Of a stretch of DNA of 64,000 bases, positions 8,323 to 18,592 are shown piece after piece (position 1 is the first letter of the stretch; each line of letters opens with the position of its first letter). The translations under genes were made by a program, and so were the position numbers. The notes under the pieces were generated by a model. The model saw only the letters and a program-made list of their open reading frames with translations, was not told the DNA's origin and did no database searches. The stretch is from Pseudomonas sp. UMAB-08 (lineage in GTDB: Bacteria > Pseudomonadota > Gammaproteobacteria > Pseudomonadales > Pseudomonadaceae), in assembly GCF_900095225.1 (NCBI RefSeq), contig NZ_LT607423.1:82823-146822 (forward strand). Direction: 5' to 3'.

Positions 8323-10935
8323 TCAACGTTTGTCTTCGACCTTCCAGGCCTTGCCATCGTAGAACGCGCGCCAGCCTGTCGGCTTGCCTTCCACTTCGGT
8401 CTGCACATATTGCTCTTTGGTTTTGCGGCTGTAACGAATCACCGCAGGGTGCCCGTCTGGATCTTTCTTCGGTGCTTCGCAGAGGAAGTGGTACTTCGGA
8501 TCGATTTCGTCTTTGTGCGGCACAATCTCGATCACCAGCGGAGCACGGGTCTCGCGGTTTTTCGGGAACTGACTGGCCGCCAGAAACAACCCAGAGGCAC
8601 CATCACGCAGGATGTACGTGTCGGTGACCTTCTCGCATTTGAGTTCGGGCATCTTCACCGGGTCCATTTTCGGCCCCGCCGCTTCACCGCTTTTCAGCAG
8701 CTTTCGGGTGTTCTTGCAGTCAGGGTTGGTGCAACCGAAGAACTTGCCGAAACGACCGGTCTTGAGCTGCATCTCGGAGCCACACTTGTCGCACTCCAGG
8801 CTCGGACCTTCATAACCCTTGATCCGGTAGGTGCCCTCTTCGATCTCATAACCCACGCAATCGGGGTTATTGCCGCAGATGTGCAGCTTATGCTTCTCGT
8901 CCAGCAAGTACGCATCCATGGCCGTACTGCAAATATGGCAACGGTGCTTGCCACGCAATACGCGTGACTCGGACTCACCCTCATCATCCTCGGCAATTTC
9001 GTCGCCGGGCGTGAGGTTGACGGTCGCCTTGCAGCGTTCTTTAGGCGGCAGGCTGTACCCGGAGCAACCGAGAAACACCCCGGTCGACGCCGTACGAATC
9101 TGCATCGGGCGACCGCAGAGCTTGCACGGGATGTCCGTCATCACCGGCTGGTTGGAACGCATGCCGCTGTCTGGCGCTTCGGCTACTTCGAGTTTCTTCT
9201 TGAAGTCACCGTAGAACTCGTCGAGCACGTTTTTCCAGTCGCGCTGACCTTGAGCGACGTCATCGAGATTCTCTTCCATACCGGCGGTGAAGCCGTAGTC
9301 CATCAGGTTCGAGAAGCTTTCGGACAAGCGCCCTGTAACGATATCGCCCATTTTTTCAGAGTAGAAACGGCGGTTATGCAGCGCGACGTAACCACGATCC
9401 TGAATGGTCGAAATAATCGCGGCGTACGTCGATGGACGACCAATACCGCGTTTTTCCATTTCCTTGACCAGGCTCGCTTCGGAGTAGCGCGCAGGCGGCT
9501 TGGTGAAGTGCTGGCTTGGATCAAGTTTGTTCAGCTTCAGGTTGTCGCCCTGAGCCATGTCCGGCAACACATCGTCGTCGCCCGGCTTGGCCATCTGCGG
9601 CATGACACGGGTGTAGCCGTCGAACTTGAGGATGCGGCCTTTGGCACGCAGCTCAAAGGTGCCAGCAGCGACGCTGACGGTGGTCGACAGGTATTGCGCC
9701 GGTGGCATCTGGCACGCGACGAATTGGCGCCAGATCAGCTCGTAGAGGCGCTCAGCGTCACGTTCCATACCCGTCAGCTTGCTCGGGTGGGTGTTGACAT
9801 CGGACGGACGAATCGCTTCGTGCGCCTCTTGTGCACCTTCTTTGCTGCTGTAGACGTTTGGCGATTCAGGCAGGTACTTCTTGCCGAACTCGGTTTCGAT
9901 GTAGCTGCGCGCCATGGTGACCGCGTCGACTGACAGGTTAGTCGAGTCGGTACGCATGTACGTGATGTAGCCCGCTTCATACAAACGCTGGGCCATCATC
10001 ATGGTTTTTTTCACGCCAAAGCCCAGGCGGTTGCTTCCCGCCTGTTGCAGGGTCGACGTGATGAACGGCGCAGAAGGCTTGCTGCTGGTCGGCTTGTCTT
10101 CACGCTTGACGATGCTATAGCTGGAAGCTTTGAGCTTCTCCAGCGCAGCCATCGCGTGGGTTTCATTCAACGGTTTAAAGGCTTCGCCGTTTTCGCGAGC
10201 CACTTCAAAGCGTACGTTGGCGCCTTTGGTGGTGCCCAGATCAGCGTGAATTTCCCAATATTCTTCGGGGTTGAACGCACGAATCTCGCGCTCACGCTCC
10301 ACCACCAGCTTCACGGCAACCGATTGCACACGGCCTGCAGACAAACCACGGGCGACCTTCTGCCAGAGCAGCGGTGACACCATGTAGCCAACGACACGAT
10401 CGAGGAAGCGACGTGCCTGCTGGGCATTGACCCGATTAATATCCAGCTCGCCTGGCTTGGAGAAAGCTTCCTGAATCGCTTTCTTGGTGATTTCGTTGAA
10501 CACCACGCGCTTGTAGCGGCTGTCGTCACCACCAATGGCTTCGCGCAGGTGCCAGGCAATGGCTTCCCCTTCGCGGTCCAAGTCGGTTGCGAGATAGATG
10601 ATGTCAGCATCCTTGGCGAGCCGGCGCAGCTCCTCGACCACCTTCTCTTTACCGGGAAGGATTTCGTACTTGGCTTTCCAGCCGTGATCAGGATCGACAC
10701 CCATGCGCGAGACGAGCTGGCGCTTGGCTTTTTCCTTCGGCGTAAGCACAGGCGCATCACCAGCGGCAGCCTTGCCACGCTTGGCAGCGGGCTCTTTGCT
10801 GGCGCTAGCGGAACCGCTAGTGGGCAAGTCTCGGATATGGCCGATACTCGACTTCACCACGTATTGGTTACCCAAGTACTTGTTGATGGTCTTGGCCTTA
10901 GCCGGGGATTCCACAATGACCAGCGATTTGCCCAT
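8323..10935 (-). CDS. topA: DNA topoisomerase I (TopA)
   Basis: 870-residue type IA topoisomerase that relaxes negative supercoils. The TOPRIM domain opens the protein (SLVIVESPAKAKTINKYL, residues 4-21, and DLDREGEAIAWHL). The catalytic tyrosine is Tyr326 in YMRTDST. The C-terminus carries three Topo_zn fingers (CKLC, CHIC and CDKC starts) plus a further degenerate repeat that lacks most cysteines. A basic, Ala-rich insert after the TOPRIM start (around residues 40-65) is common in pseudomonads. It is a monocistronic-looking gene with its own strong promoter, followed by the two conserved small genes. Confidence 0.98.
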   Translation of the reverse strand: MGKSLVIVESPAKAKTINKYLGNQYVVKSSIGHIRDLPTSGSASASKEPAAKRGKAAAGDAPVLTPKEKAKRQLVSRMGVDPDHGWKAKYEILPGKEKVVEELRRLAKDADIIYLATDLDREGEAIAWHLREAIGGDDSRYKRVVFNEITKKAIQEAFSKPGELDINRVNAQQARRFLDRVVGYMVSPLLWQKVARGLSAGRVQSVAVKLVVEREREIRAFNPEEYWEIHADLGTTKGANVRFEVARENGEAFKPLNETHAMAALEKLKASSYSIVKREDKPTSSKPSAPFITSTLQQAGSNRLGFGVKKTMMMAQRLYEAGYITYMRTDSTNLSVDAVTMARSYIETEFGKKYLPESPNVYSSKEGAQEAHEAIRPSDVNTHPSKLTGMERDAERLYELIWRQFVACQMPPAQYLSTTVSVAAGTFELRAKGRILKFDGYTRVMPQMAKPGDDDVLPDMAQGDNLKLNKLDPSQHFTKPPARYSEASLVKEMEKRGIGRPSTYAAIISTIQDRGYVALHNRRFYSEKMGDIVTGRLSESFSNLMDYGFTAGMEENLDDVAQGQRDWKNVLDEFYGDFKKKLEVAEAPDSGMRSNQPVMTDIPCKLCGRPMQIRTASTGVFLGCSGYSLPPKERCKATVNLTPGDEIAEDDEGESESRVLRGKHRCHICSTAMDAYLLDEKHKLHICGNNPDCVGYEIEEGTYRIKGYEGPSLECDKCGSEMQLKTGRFGKFFGCTNPDCKNTRKLLKSGEAAGPKMDPVKMPELKCEKVTDTYILRDGASGLFLAASQFPKNRETRAPLVIEIVPHKDEIDPKYHFLCEAPKKDPDGHPAVIRYSRKTKEQYVQTEVEGKPTGWRAFYDGKAWKVEDKR

Positions 10936-10994
10936 GGATCAGAAAATTCCTGAATTCTAGAAATGAAAGGCGGTTGGTGCCTGTCGAGGCCCGC

Positions 10995-11023
10995 TATATA
11001 TAGTGGCAATCAGGTGAGGTCAA
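10995..11023 (-). promoter_or_regulatory. sigma-70 promoter of topA
   Basis: On the minus strand TTGACC (11023-11018) is followed after exactly 17 bp by TATATA (11000-10995), about 60 bp upstream of the topA ATG. This is a near-consensus housekeeping promoter with an AT-only run TATATATA at the -10, compatible with supercoiling-sensitive topA expression (the last point is inference). Confidence 0.75.
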
Positions 11024-11048
11024 GCACAGGTTACTGCGCGATCTCAGC

Positions 11049-11285
11049 TCAAGGCCTTGAAAACAGACTGGGTTCAACCTGAACCAAAGCAAAGCGAGGC
11101 ACCTGTTCACCGTCAACTTCGACGGATTCAAGGAACATGCTCAAAGGGCGCACCCACAGGCCATAATCGCCATAGAGCGCTTGGTAGAACACCACTTCTT
11201 CTTCGGTTTCAGAATGTCGGGCAACGCTGAATACACGGTACTCAGGGCCCTTGTAATGGCGATAGAGTCCTGGCTGTAACTGCAT
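11049..11285 (-). CDS. DUF1653 family protein
   Basis: 78-residue protein beginning MQLQPGLYRHYKGPEY, with the DUF1653 pattern of a small beta-barrel: YRHYKG.EYRV, ARHSETEEEVVFYQALYGD, and LWVRPLSMF. The function of the family is unknown. ATG 11285 is preceded by CGAGGGCAGCAGC, so the longer in-frame extension to 11381, which would run through the fadA terminator, is rejected. It lies between topA and fadA, as in other pseudomonads. Confidence 0.87.
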   Translation of the reverse strand: MQLQPGLYRHYKGPEYRVFSVARHSETEEEVVFYQALYGDYGLWVRPLSMFLESVEVDGEQVPRFALVQVEPSLFSRP

Positions 11286-11340
11286 GCTGCTGCCCTCGTA
11301 AAATAAATCCGAAATAAAAGGTTTCAAAAACAATTCTTCA

Positions 11341-11372
11341 GAAAAACAAAAGCCGGGGCACAAGGCCCCGGC
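11341..11372 (-). terminator. rho-independent terminator after fadA
   Basis: Read on the minus strand: stem GCCGGGGC / GCCCCGGC with a short loop (11372-11352) followed by TTTTGTTTTTC, 19 bp after the fadA stop. It ends the fadBA transcript before the DUF1653 gene. Confidence 0.88.
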
Positions 11373-11390
11373 GTCCATCACTCGAACCTT

Positions 11391-12566
11391 TTAGACGCGT
11401 TCGAAGACGGTGGCAATGCCCTGACCGAGGCCGATGCACATGGTAGCAACCCCAAGGTTACCGCCATTTTGCTTCATGACGTTCAGCAACGTGCCGGAGA
11501 TACGCGCGCCAGAACACCCAAATGGATGACCCAGAGCGATCGCGCCGCCGTGCAGGTTAACCTTCTCGTTCATCTTGTCGAGAACTTTCAAATCTTTCAG
11601 CACTGGCAGGGCCTGTGCAGCGAAAGCTTCGTTGAGCTCGAAGAAGTCGATATCGGCAATACTCAGGCCGGCACGTTTCAACGCTTTTTGCGTTGCCGGC
11701 ACTGGACCATAGCCCATGATCGCCGGGTCAACACCTGCCACTGCCATCGAGCGGATAACCGCCATAGGCTGGATGCCAAGGTCTTGAGCGCGCTGTGCGG
11801 ACATGACAATCATGCACGATGCACCGTCGGTAATTTGCGAGGAAGTCCCCGCCGTCACGGTGCCGCCTTTCGGGTTGAAAGCAGGCTTCAAGGCGGCCAG
11901 GCTTTCCAATGTCGTTTCTGGACGAATGGTCTCGTCGTAGTCGAACATTTTCAGGAAGCCGTTCTCGTCATACCCTTGCATCGGGATGATTTCGTCCTTG
12001 AACTTGCCTTCAATCGTGGCCTTGTGTGCCAGCTGATGCGAGCGCACACCGAAAGCGTCTTGCGCTTCGCGGGTGATGCCGTGCATTTTGCCGAGCATTT
12101 CTGCAGTCAGGCCCATCATGCCGGAAGCCTTGGCCGCGTGCAGTGACATATGCGGGTTCGGATCCACGCCATGCATCATGCTGACGTGGCCCATGTGCTC
12201 GACACCACCGATCACGAACACATCACCGTTGCCGGTCATGATCGCTTGCGCAGCAGTGTGCAAAGCGCTCATGGACGAACCACACAGGCGGCTGACCGTC
12301 TGTGCTGCCGAGGTGTGCGGGATCGGCGTCAGCAGCGACACCATGCGAGCGATGTTCCAGCCCTGCTCCAGGGTCTGGTTCACACACCCCCAGATTACGT
12401 CTTCCACTTCCGCAGGATCGACCTTGACGTTACGTTCCAGCAGCTTGGTGATCAGGTGCGCGGACATATCTTCAGCGCGGGTATTGCGGTGCATGCCACC
12501 CTTGGAGCGGCCCATCGGAGTGCGACCGAAGTCAACAATCACGACATCTCTCGGATTCAAGCTCAT
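11391..12566 (-). CDS. fadA: 3-ketoacyl-CoA thiolase FadA
   Basis: 391-residue thiolase, the beta subunit of the fatty-acid oxidation complex; it cleaves 3-ketoacyl-CoA with CoA to release acetyl-CoA. The nucleophilic Cys95 is in SRLCGSSMSAL; NEAFAAQ, GHPFGCSGARI and the C-terminal CIGLGQG supply the other active-site loops. AGAGGAATTT precedes ATG 12566. It lies 24 bp downstream of fadB and is followed by a clear terminator, so fadBA is a closed two-gene operon. Confidence 0.97.
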   Translation of the reverse strand: MSLNPRDVVIVDFGRTPMGRSKGGMHRNTRAEDMSAHLITKLLERNVKVDPAEVEDVIWGCVNQTLEQGWNIARMVSLLTPIPHTSAAQTVSRLCGSSMSALHTAAQAIMTGNGDVFVIGGVEHMGHVSMMHGVDPNPHMSLHAAKASGMMGLTAEMLGKMHGITREAQDAFGVRSHQLAHKATIEGKFKDEIIPMQGYDENGFLKMFDYDETIRPETTLESLAALKPAFNPKGGTVTAGTSSQITDGASCMIVMSAQRAQDLGIQPMAVIRSMAVAGVDPAIMGYGPVPATQKALKRAGLSIADIDFFELNEAFAAQALPVLKDLKVLDKMNEKVNLHGGAIALGHPFGCSGARISGTLLNVMKQNGGNLGVATMCIGLGQGIATVFERV

Positions 12567-12590
12567 AAATTCCTCTCAATCGTTGGGCGC

Positions 12591-14738
<2,148 letters not shown>

Positions 14739-15139
14739 CAACTGATCTCCACGATATGGAAGCTGAACAATACACGTCGGACACTGGAGGCCGGCGTGAC
14801 TACGACGTTTCGTCAATGCTAACGCCAAACCGCCAGACACATCCGCCGACGTGTTAGCCGGGATTCTGTAGGAGCCTTCTGACAATGCAAACGCTCAATT
14901 CATACGACCGTTTGATTTGGGTAACACACCTTCACGGAAATCCTGGCAATTGTCAAATCAACAAAACGCCAATAAAAGCGGCGAATTATGGGGGTGCATG
15001 ATCATTCATCAGCACCCATCACAGGTTTGATACACGATTGATGGGGAAGTATTCATGCACGTTATGACGAACAGACAGACGCAAAGTGTCAGGCAAACCC
15101 TGCACGGTTGAGGTGACGGGCAGCTTTTGCGAATAAAAT
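14739..15139. promoter_or_regulatory. fadBA upstream region without a gene
   Basis: About 400 bp with no supportable ORF. An inverted pair CAAACG (14888-14893) / CGTTTG (14909-14914), separated by 15 bp, has PsrA-like half-sites but wider spacing than the canonical N2-4, so PsrA binding here is uncertain. On the plus strand TTGAGG (15109-15114) and TAAAAT (15134-15139) could be a weak promoter for the downstream RNA candidate. Confidence 0.4.
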
Positions 15140-15321
15140 GATGGGCGCGACAGCGACAAACGCTTCGGGAGCGACTACATTCAGCGCACTGAATGTTTCA
15201 GGCCGAACACGTCCGGCCGAAACATCGCGCAGCACAGTGCCTTCCCAGTCTCGTCACAGGGATCGCTACAAATTATCGGCCTGCCTGGCCACCCCGGCCC
15301 GATGTTGTTGTCGGGCTTTTT
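15140..15321 (+). ncRNA. candidate small regulatory RNA
   Basis: The plus strand holds a series of stable hairpins ending in an intrinsic terminator: ACATTCAG-CGCA-CTGAATGT (15177-15196, perfect 8-bp stem), then GTTTC(a)GGCC...GGCCGAAAC (15195-15223, 9 bp with one bulge), then terminator GCCCGA-TGTTGTTG-TCGGGC (15297-15316) with T5. No credible ORF is present and no upstream gene on this strand needs the terminator, since fadB runs away on the other strand. An sRNA of roughly 180 nt is inferred; I cannot match it to a named family. Confidence 0.4.
15297..15321 (+). terminator. rho-independent terminator
   Basis: GCCCGA stem, 8-base loop, TCGGGC, then TTTTTATT on the plus strand. It is orphaned from any recognised plus-strand gene, which is the main argument for an sRNA upstream of it. 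Confidence 0.8.
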
Positions 15322-15369
15322 ATTGCCTGGATTTTGAGGTGTGGCTGATTGCCAACACCGTCAGAATCG

Positions 15370-15807
15370 TCAAGCCAGCGCTTTAAGGACGGCGGAGATG
15401 CGTTGCAATATTTCGGGTTCGCCGCGCTCGCCCCAGTACAAGGCGATCATTTGCTGAGCTGCCTCGACCTTGAACACATTGGCTGGAAGCGTACTGAACT
15501 GGGCCATCAGTTGCGCATCCTCGCAGGGCTCGCGCCATTGGTTGAGCCAGACGCCCGGAGTGGTTTGCCAATAGACCCAGCACACGGCCCGTTCGCTACG
15601 GCGCGGTCGATGGTATTGCGCGCAGGGGCTTGGCGGCTCTTCTGGCAGCCAGTGCGGCCATTCCTGAGGCGCCAGTTGCATGCCAAGTCCAATACGCCGT
15701 GCTTCCATGCGCAGGGCCATCTTGCCGCTCTGGTGGCGCGAAGGTCGCAGCCACGCCAAAGGACTCAGGACCAGCGCAAGGATTGACAACACTATCCAGA
15801 CCGTCAT
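15370..15807 (-). CDS. membrane-anchored conserved hypothetical protein
   Basis: 145-residue protein with one N-terminal hydrophobic segment (IVLSILALVLSPLAWL, residues 5-20) and a soluble remainder rich in Trp and Pro (WPHWLPEEPPSPC, CWVYWQTTPGVWLNQW). No domain recognised. A homologue appears to occur at the same place near fadBA in P. aeruginosa (PA3016 region), which supports a real gene. Probably an inner-membrane protein with a cytosolic or periplasmic tail. The nearest gene on the same strand upstream is uup, more than 600 bp away, so it is likely transcribed alone. Confidence 0.7.
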   Translation of the reverse strand: MTVWIVLSILALVLSPLAWLRPSRHQSGKMALRMEARRIGLGMQLAPQEWPHWLPEEPPSPCAQYHRPRRSERAVCWVYWQTTPGVWLNQWREPCEDAQLMAQFSTLPANVFKVEAAQQMIALYWGERGEPEILQRISAVLKALA

Positions 15808-15908
15808 ATTTCTTATTCCCAGAAGTAATTATCAATTTAACCGCGCACCCAGCCCTGGGTGAAAAGAGCCATACTTACAGCTATCGCAATCCTAAAGAGG
15901 AGCTCCTC

Positions 15909-16349
15909 ATGCCATACGAACACATTTTGGTCGCTATAGACCTCACTGAAGAGTGCGATCCTGTTATCCGCCGCGCTCGCGAACTCGCCGTCAGCAATGG
16001 TGCCAAATTGTCCCTGGTGCATATCGTTGAACCCATGGCCATGGCCTTTGGTGGCGATGTACCGATGGATCTCTCCCAATTGCAACAGCAGCAGTTCGAC
16101 CAGGCCAAAGAGAAACTCGAAGCCTTGAAGCTGAAATACCCGGAAGTCCGGATCGGCGACAGCCACCTCACCTATGGTCAGCCCCGACAGGAAATCCATC
16201 AACTGGCCAAGGCGCAGGGCTGCGACCTGATCGTTGTCGGCAGCCATGGCCGGCATGGCTTGGCGTTGCTGCTCGGTTCGACTGCCAACGACGTCCTCCA
16301 CGGTGCGCCGTGCGACGTTCTTGCCGTGCGCCTGAAGCGCCCTGAGTAA
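15909..16349 (+). CDS. universal stress protein (UspA family)
   Basis: 146-residue single Usp domain. It starts MPYEHILVAIDLTEECDPVI (beta1 and the ATP-contacting Asp) and ends with the nucleotide-binding loop GSHGRHG...GSTAND. AGAGGAG sits 7 bases before ATG 15909. The loop resembles the ATP-binding Usp class rather than the non-binding UspA class. It is a lone plus-strand gene ended by a strong bidirectional terminator shared with uup. Confidence 0.93.
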   Translation: MPYEHILVAIDLTEECDPVIRRARELAVSNGAKLSLVHIVEPMAMAFGGDVPMDLSQLQQQQFDQAKEKLEALKLKYPEVRIGDSHLTYGQPRQEIHQLAKAQGCDLIVVGSHGRHGLALLLGSTANDVLHGAPCDVLAVRLKRPE

Positions 16350-16389
16350 CCGGGATATAAATTGAAGGCAGGTGCGACCCGCCTTCAGT

Positions 16390-16428
16390 AAAAAGCCCGG
16401 GCCATTTGCAAATGGCCCGGGCTTTTTT
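16390..16428. terminator. bidirectional rho-independent terminator
   Basis: A 38-bp perfect palindrome AAAAAGCCCGGGCCATTTG followed by its exact complement, with A-run and T-run at the two ends, between the convergent usp (+) and uup (-) genes. It can terminate both transcripts. Confidence 0.95.
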
Positions 16429-16453
16429 ATTCAGCTCAGCAAAGCAAAACGCA

Positions 16454-18364
16454 TTACGCGTCCAGCTCGGCCCAGCGCTCCAACAATGCATCGAGTTGCG
16501 CTTGCTGGCTTTCCATTTGCGCCAGCACTGCAGCAGTCTGCTCGGCTGGGCGCTGATAGAAACCGGCATGAGCCATTTCAGCCGTCAGAGCAGCCATCTG
16601 CGCCTCGACATCGTCGATTTGTGCAGGCAGCCCTTCCAGCTCGCGTTGCAGCTTGTAGCTGAGCTTCTTCTTGGCCACTGGCATTTCCTGAGCCGCCACA
16701 GGCGTCGCAGCAACAACCGCAGTCGCCAGTTCGGCTTTACCGGATTTATTCTCGGTCACACCCAGCAGGCGCGGCGAGCCGCCCTGGCGCAGCCAGTCCT
16801 GATAACCACCGACGTATTCACGAACCTTGCCTTCGCCTTCAAACACCAAGGTGCTGGTCACAACGTTATCGAGGAATGCCCGGTCGTGACTGACCATCAA
16901 CACGGTGCCTTTGAAGGTCAACAGCACTTCTTCAAGCAACTCGAGGGTTTCCACATCGAGGTCGTTGGTAGGTTCGTCGAGTACCAGCAGGTTGGCTGGC
17001 TTGCTGAACAGTTTGGCCAGCAACAGACGCGCACGCTCGCCACCGGACAATGCCTTCACTGGCGTACGAGCACGCTGCGGGCTGAACAGGAAGTCGCCCA
17101 GATAGCTCAGTACATGCCGGCTCTGACCGTCGATATCGATGAAATCCCGACCTTCGGCCACGTTGTCGATAACGGTTTTTTCCAGATCGAGCTGGTGACG
17201 CAACTGGTCGAAATAGGCCACTTCCAGACGCGTACCCACTTCCACGGTGCCGCTGGAGGGTTGCAGGTTATCAAGCATCAGCTTGAGCAAGGTGGTCTTG
17301 CCGGTACCGTTGGCGCCCAACAGACCGATACGGTCCTCGCGCTGCAGGACCATGGAGAAATCCTTGATCAGGAACGGACCGCCCGGGTGAGCGAAGCTGA
17401 CGTTGTCCAGAACCATCACTTGCTTGCCCGACTTGTCGGATGTATCCAGCTGAATGTTGGCCTTGCCTGTGCGCTCACGACGCTCGCCACGCTCCACACG
17501 CAACTCTTTCAAGGCGCGTACGCGACCTTCGTTACGGGTACGACGAGCCTTGATGCCCTGACGAATCCAGACTTCTTCTTGCGCGAGGCGCTTGTCGAAC
17601 AGCGCGTTGGCGGTTTCTTCCGCGGACAACTGGGCTTCTTTGTGGACCAGGAAGCTGGCGTAGTCGCCATCCCAGTCGATCAGACCGCCACGGTCCAGCT
17701 CAAGAATGCGGGTGGCCAGGTTCTGCAGAAAGGACCGGTCGTGGGTAATGAACAGAACCGCGCCCTGGAAGCCCATCAAGGCCTCTTCGAGCCAAGCGAT
17801 CGCGCCGATATCCAAGTGGTTGGTCGGTTCGTCGAGCAGCAGCAGATCGGGCTCGGAGACCAACGCCTGGGCCAGCAAGACCCGACGACGCCAGCCACCG
17901 GACAGCTCAGCCAGGGTTTTGTCGGCCGGCAATTGCAGGCGGCTCAAGGTGCTGTCAACCAATTGCTGCAGACGCCAGCCGTCGCGGGACTCAAGGTCGT
18001 GCTGAACATGCATCAGCTTGTCCAGATCCTCGGCGGTGACGATGTTCTGGCTCAGGTGGTGGTACTCGGCAAGCAATGCGCCGACGCCATCCAGGCCTTC
18101 AGCGACCACGTCGAACACTGTCCGATCGTCGGCCACCGGTAATTCCTGCGGCAGCTCGCCGATTTTCAGGCCCGGGGCACGCCACACAGAACCGTCGTCA
18201 GGCTTTTGTACGCCCTTGACGAGTTTCAACATACTGGACTTGCCAGTGCCATTGCGGCCGATGATGCACACCCGCTCACCACGGGCGATCTGCCAGGACA
18301 CCTTGTCCAACAACGGCATAGCGCCGAAAGCAAGGGACACATCGCTGAATTTGAGCAGGGTCAT
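16454..18364 (-). CDS. uup: ABC-F ATPase Uup
   Basis: 636-residue soluble ABC-F protein with two ATPase domains and no membrane segment. Walker A motifs are GRNGTGKSS and GANGTGKTT; signature motifs are LSGGWRRRVLLAQAL and LSGGERARLLLAKLF; both have LLDEPTNHLD or LLVLDEPTNDLD. A C-terminal coiled-coil extension (LPAQIDDVEAQMAAL onward) is the Uup-specific DNA- or ribosome-binding tail. Such proteins work on ribosomes or on branched DNA and lower transposon excision in E. coli. ATG 18364 with TTGGAGA upstream was preferred over the 60-residue ORF extension. Confidence 0.93.
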   Translation of the reverse strand: MTLLKFSDVSLAFGAMPLLDKVSWQIARGERVCIIGRNGTGKSSMLKLVKGVQKPDDGSVWRAPGLKIGELPQELPVADDRTVFDVVAEGLDGVGALLAEYHHLSQNIVTAEDLDKLMHVQHDLESRDGWRLQQLVDSTLSRLQLPADKTLAELSGGWRRRVLLAQALVSEPDLLLLDEPTNHLDIGAIAWLEEALMGFQGAVLFITHDRSFLQNLATRILELDRGGLIDWDGDYASFLVHKEAQLSAEETANALFDKRLAQEEVWIRQGIKARRTRNEGRVRALKELRVERGERRERTGKANIQLDTSDKSGKQVMVLDNVSFAHPGGPFLIKDFSMVLQREDRIGLLGANGTGKTTLLKLMLDNLQPSSGTVEVGTRLEVAYFDQLRHQLDLEKTVIDNVAEGRDFIDIDGQSRHVLSYLGDFLFSPQRARTPVKALSGGERARLLLAKLFSKPANLLVLDEPTNDLDVETLELLEEVLLTFKGTVLMVSHDRAFLDNVVTSTLVFEGEGKVREYVGGYQDWLRQGGSPRLLGVTENKSGKAELATAVVAATPVAAQEMPVAKKKLSYKLQRELEGLPAQIDDVEAQMAALTAEMAHAGFYQRPAEQTAAVLAQMESQQAQLDALLERWAELDA

Positions 18365-18592
18365 GAGTTTCTCCAAAAACTGGGCGCGCATTCTACCTGA
18401 GATACCCAGGCTATGTCGGCATTCAATGACGAACAACCCGCCGCGACTGAACGCAAATCCCTGATTTGCTCCCCATAAAAGAGGCGGATGAATATTTCTG
18501 TCACACGTCGCATAGTCGGCAATGCTTTCACCCGGAGCTGGCAAAGGGCTAAGCTAGTAGTACCTTTCACGGTTCATCTGCACGGAAGTCTC

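Noticed and set aside
14739..15139. Canonical PsrA box before fadB
   Set aside because: No [G/C]AAAC-N2-4-GTTT[G/C] site was found; only widely spaced half-sites.
15138..15386. 82-residue plus-strand ORF over the sRNA candidate
   Set aside because: No Shine-Dalgarno, unnatural composition, and it would read through the terminator hairpin.
16406..18142. 578-residue plus-strand ORF antisense to uup
   Set aside because: Low-complexity Gln/His-rich shadow of uup that starts inside the terminator palindrome.
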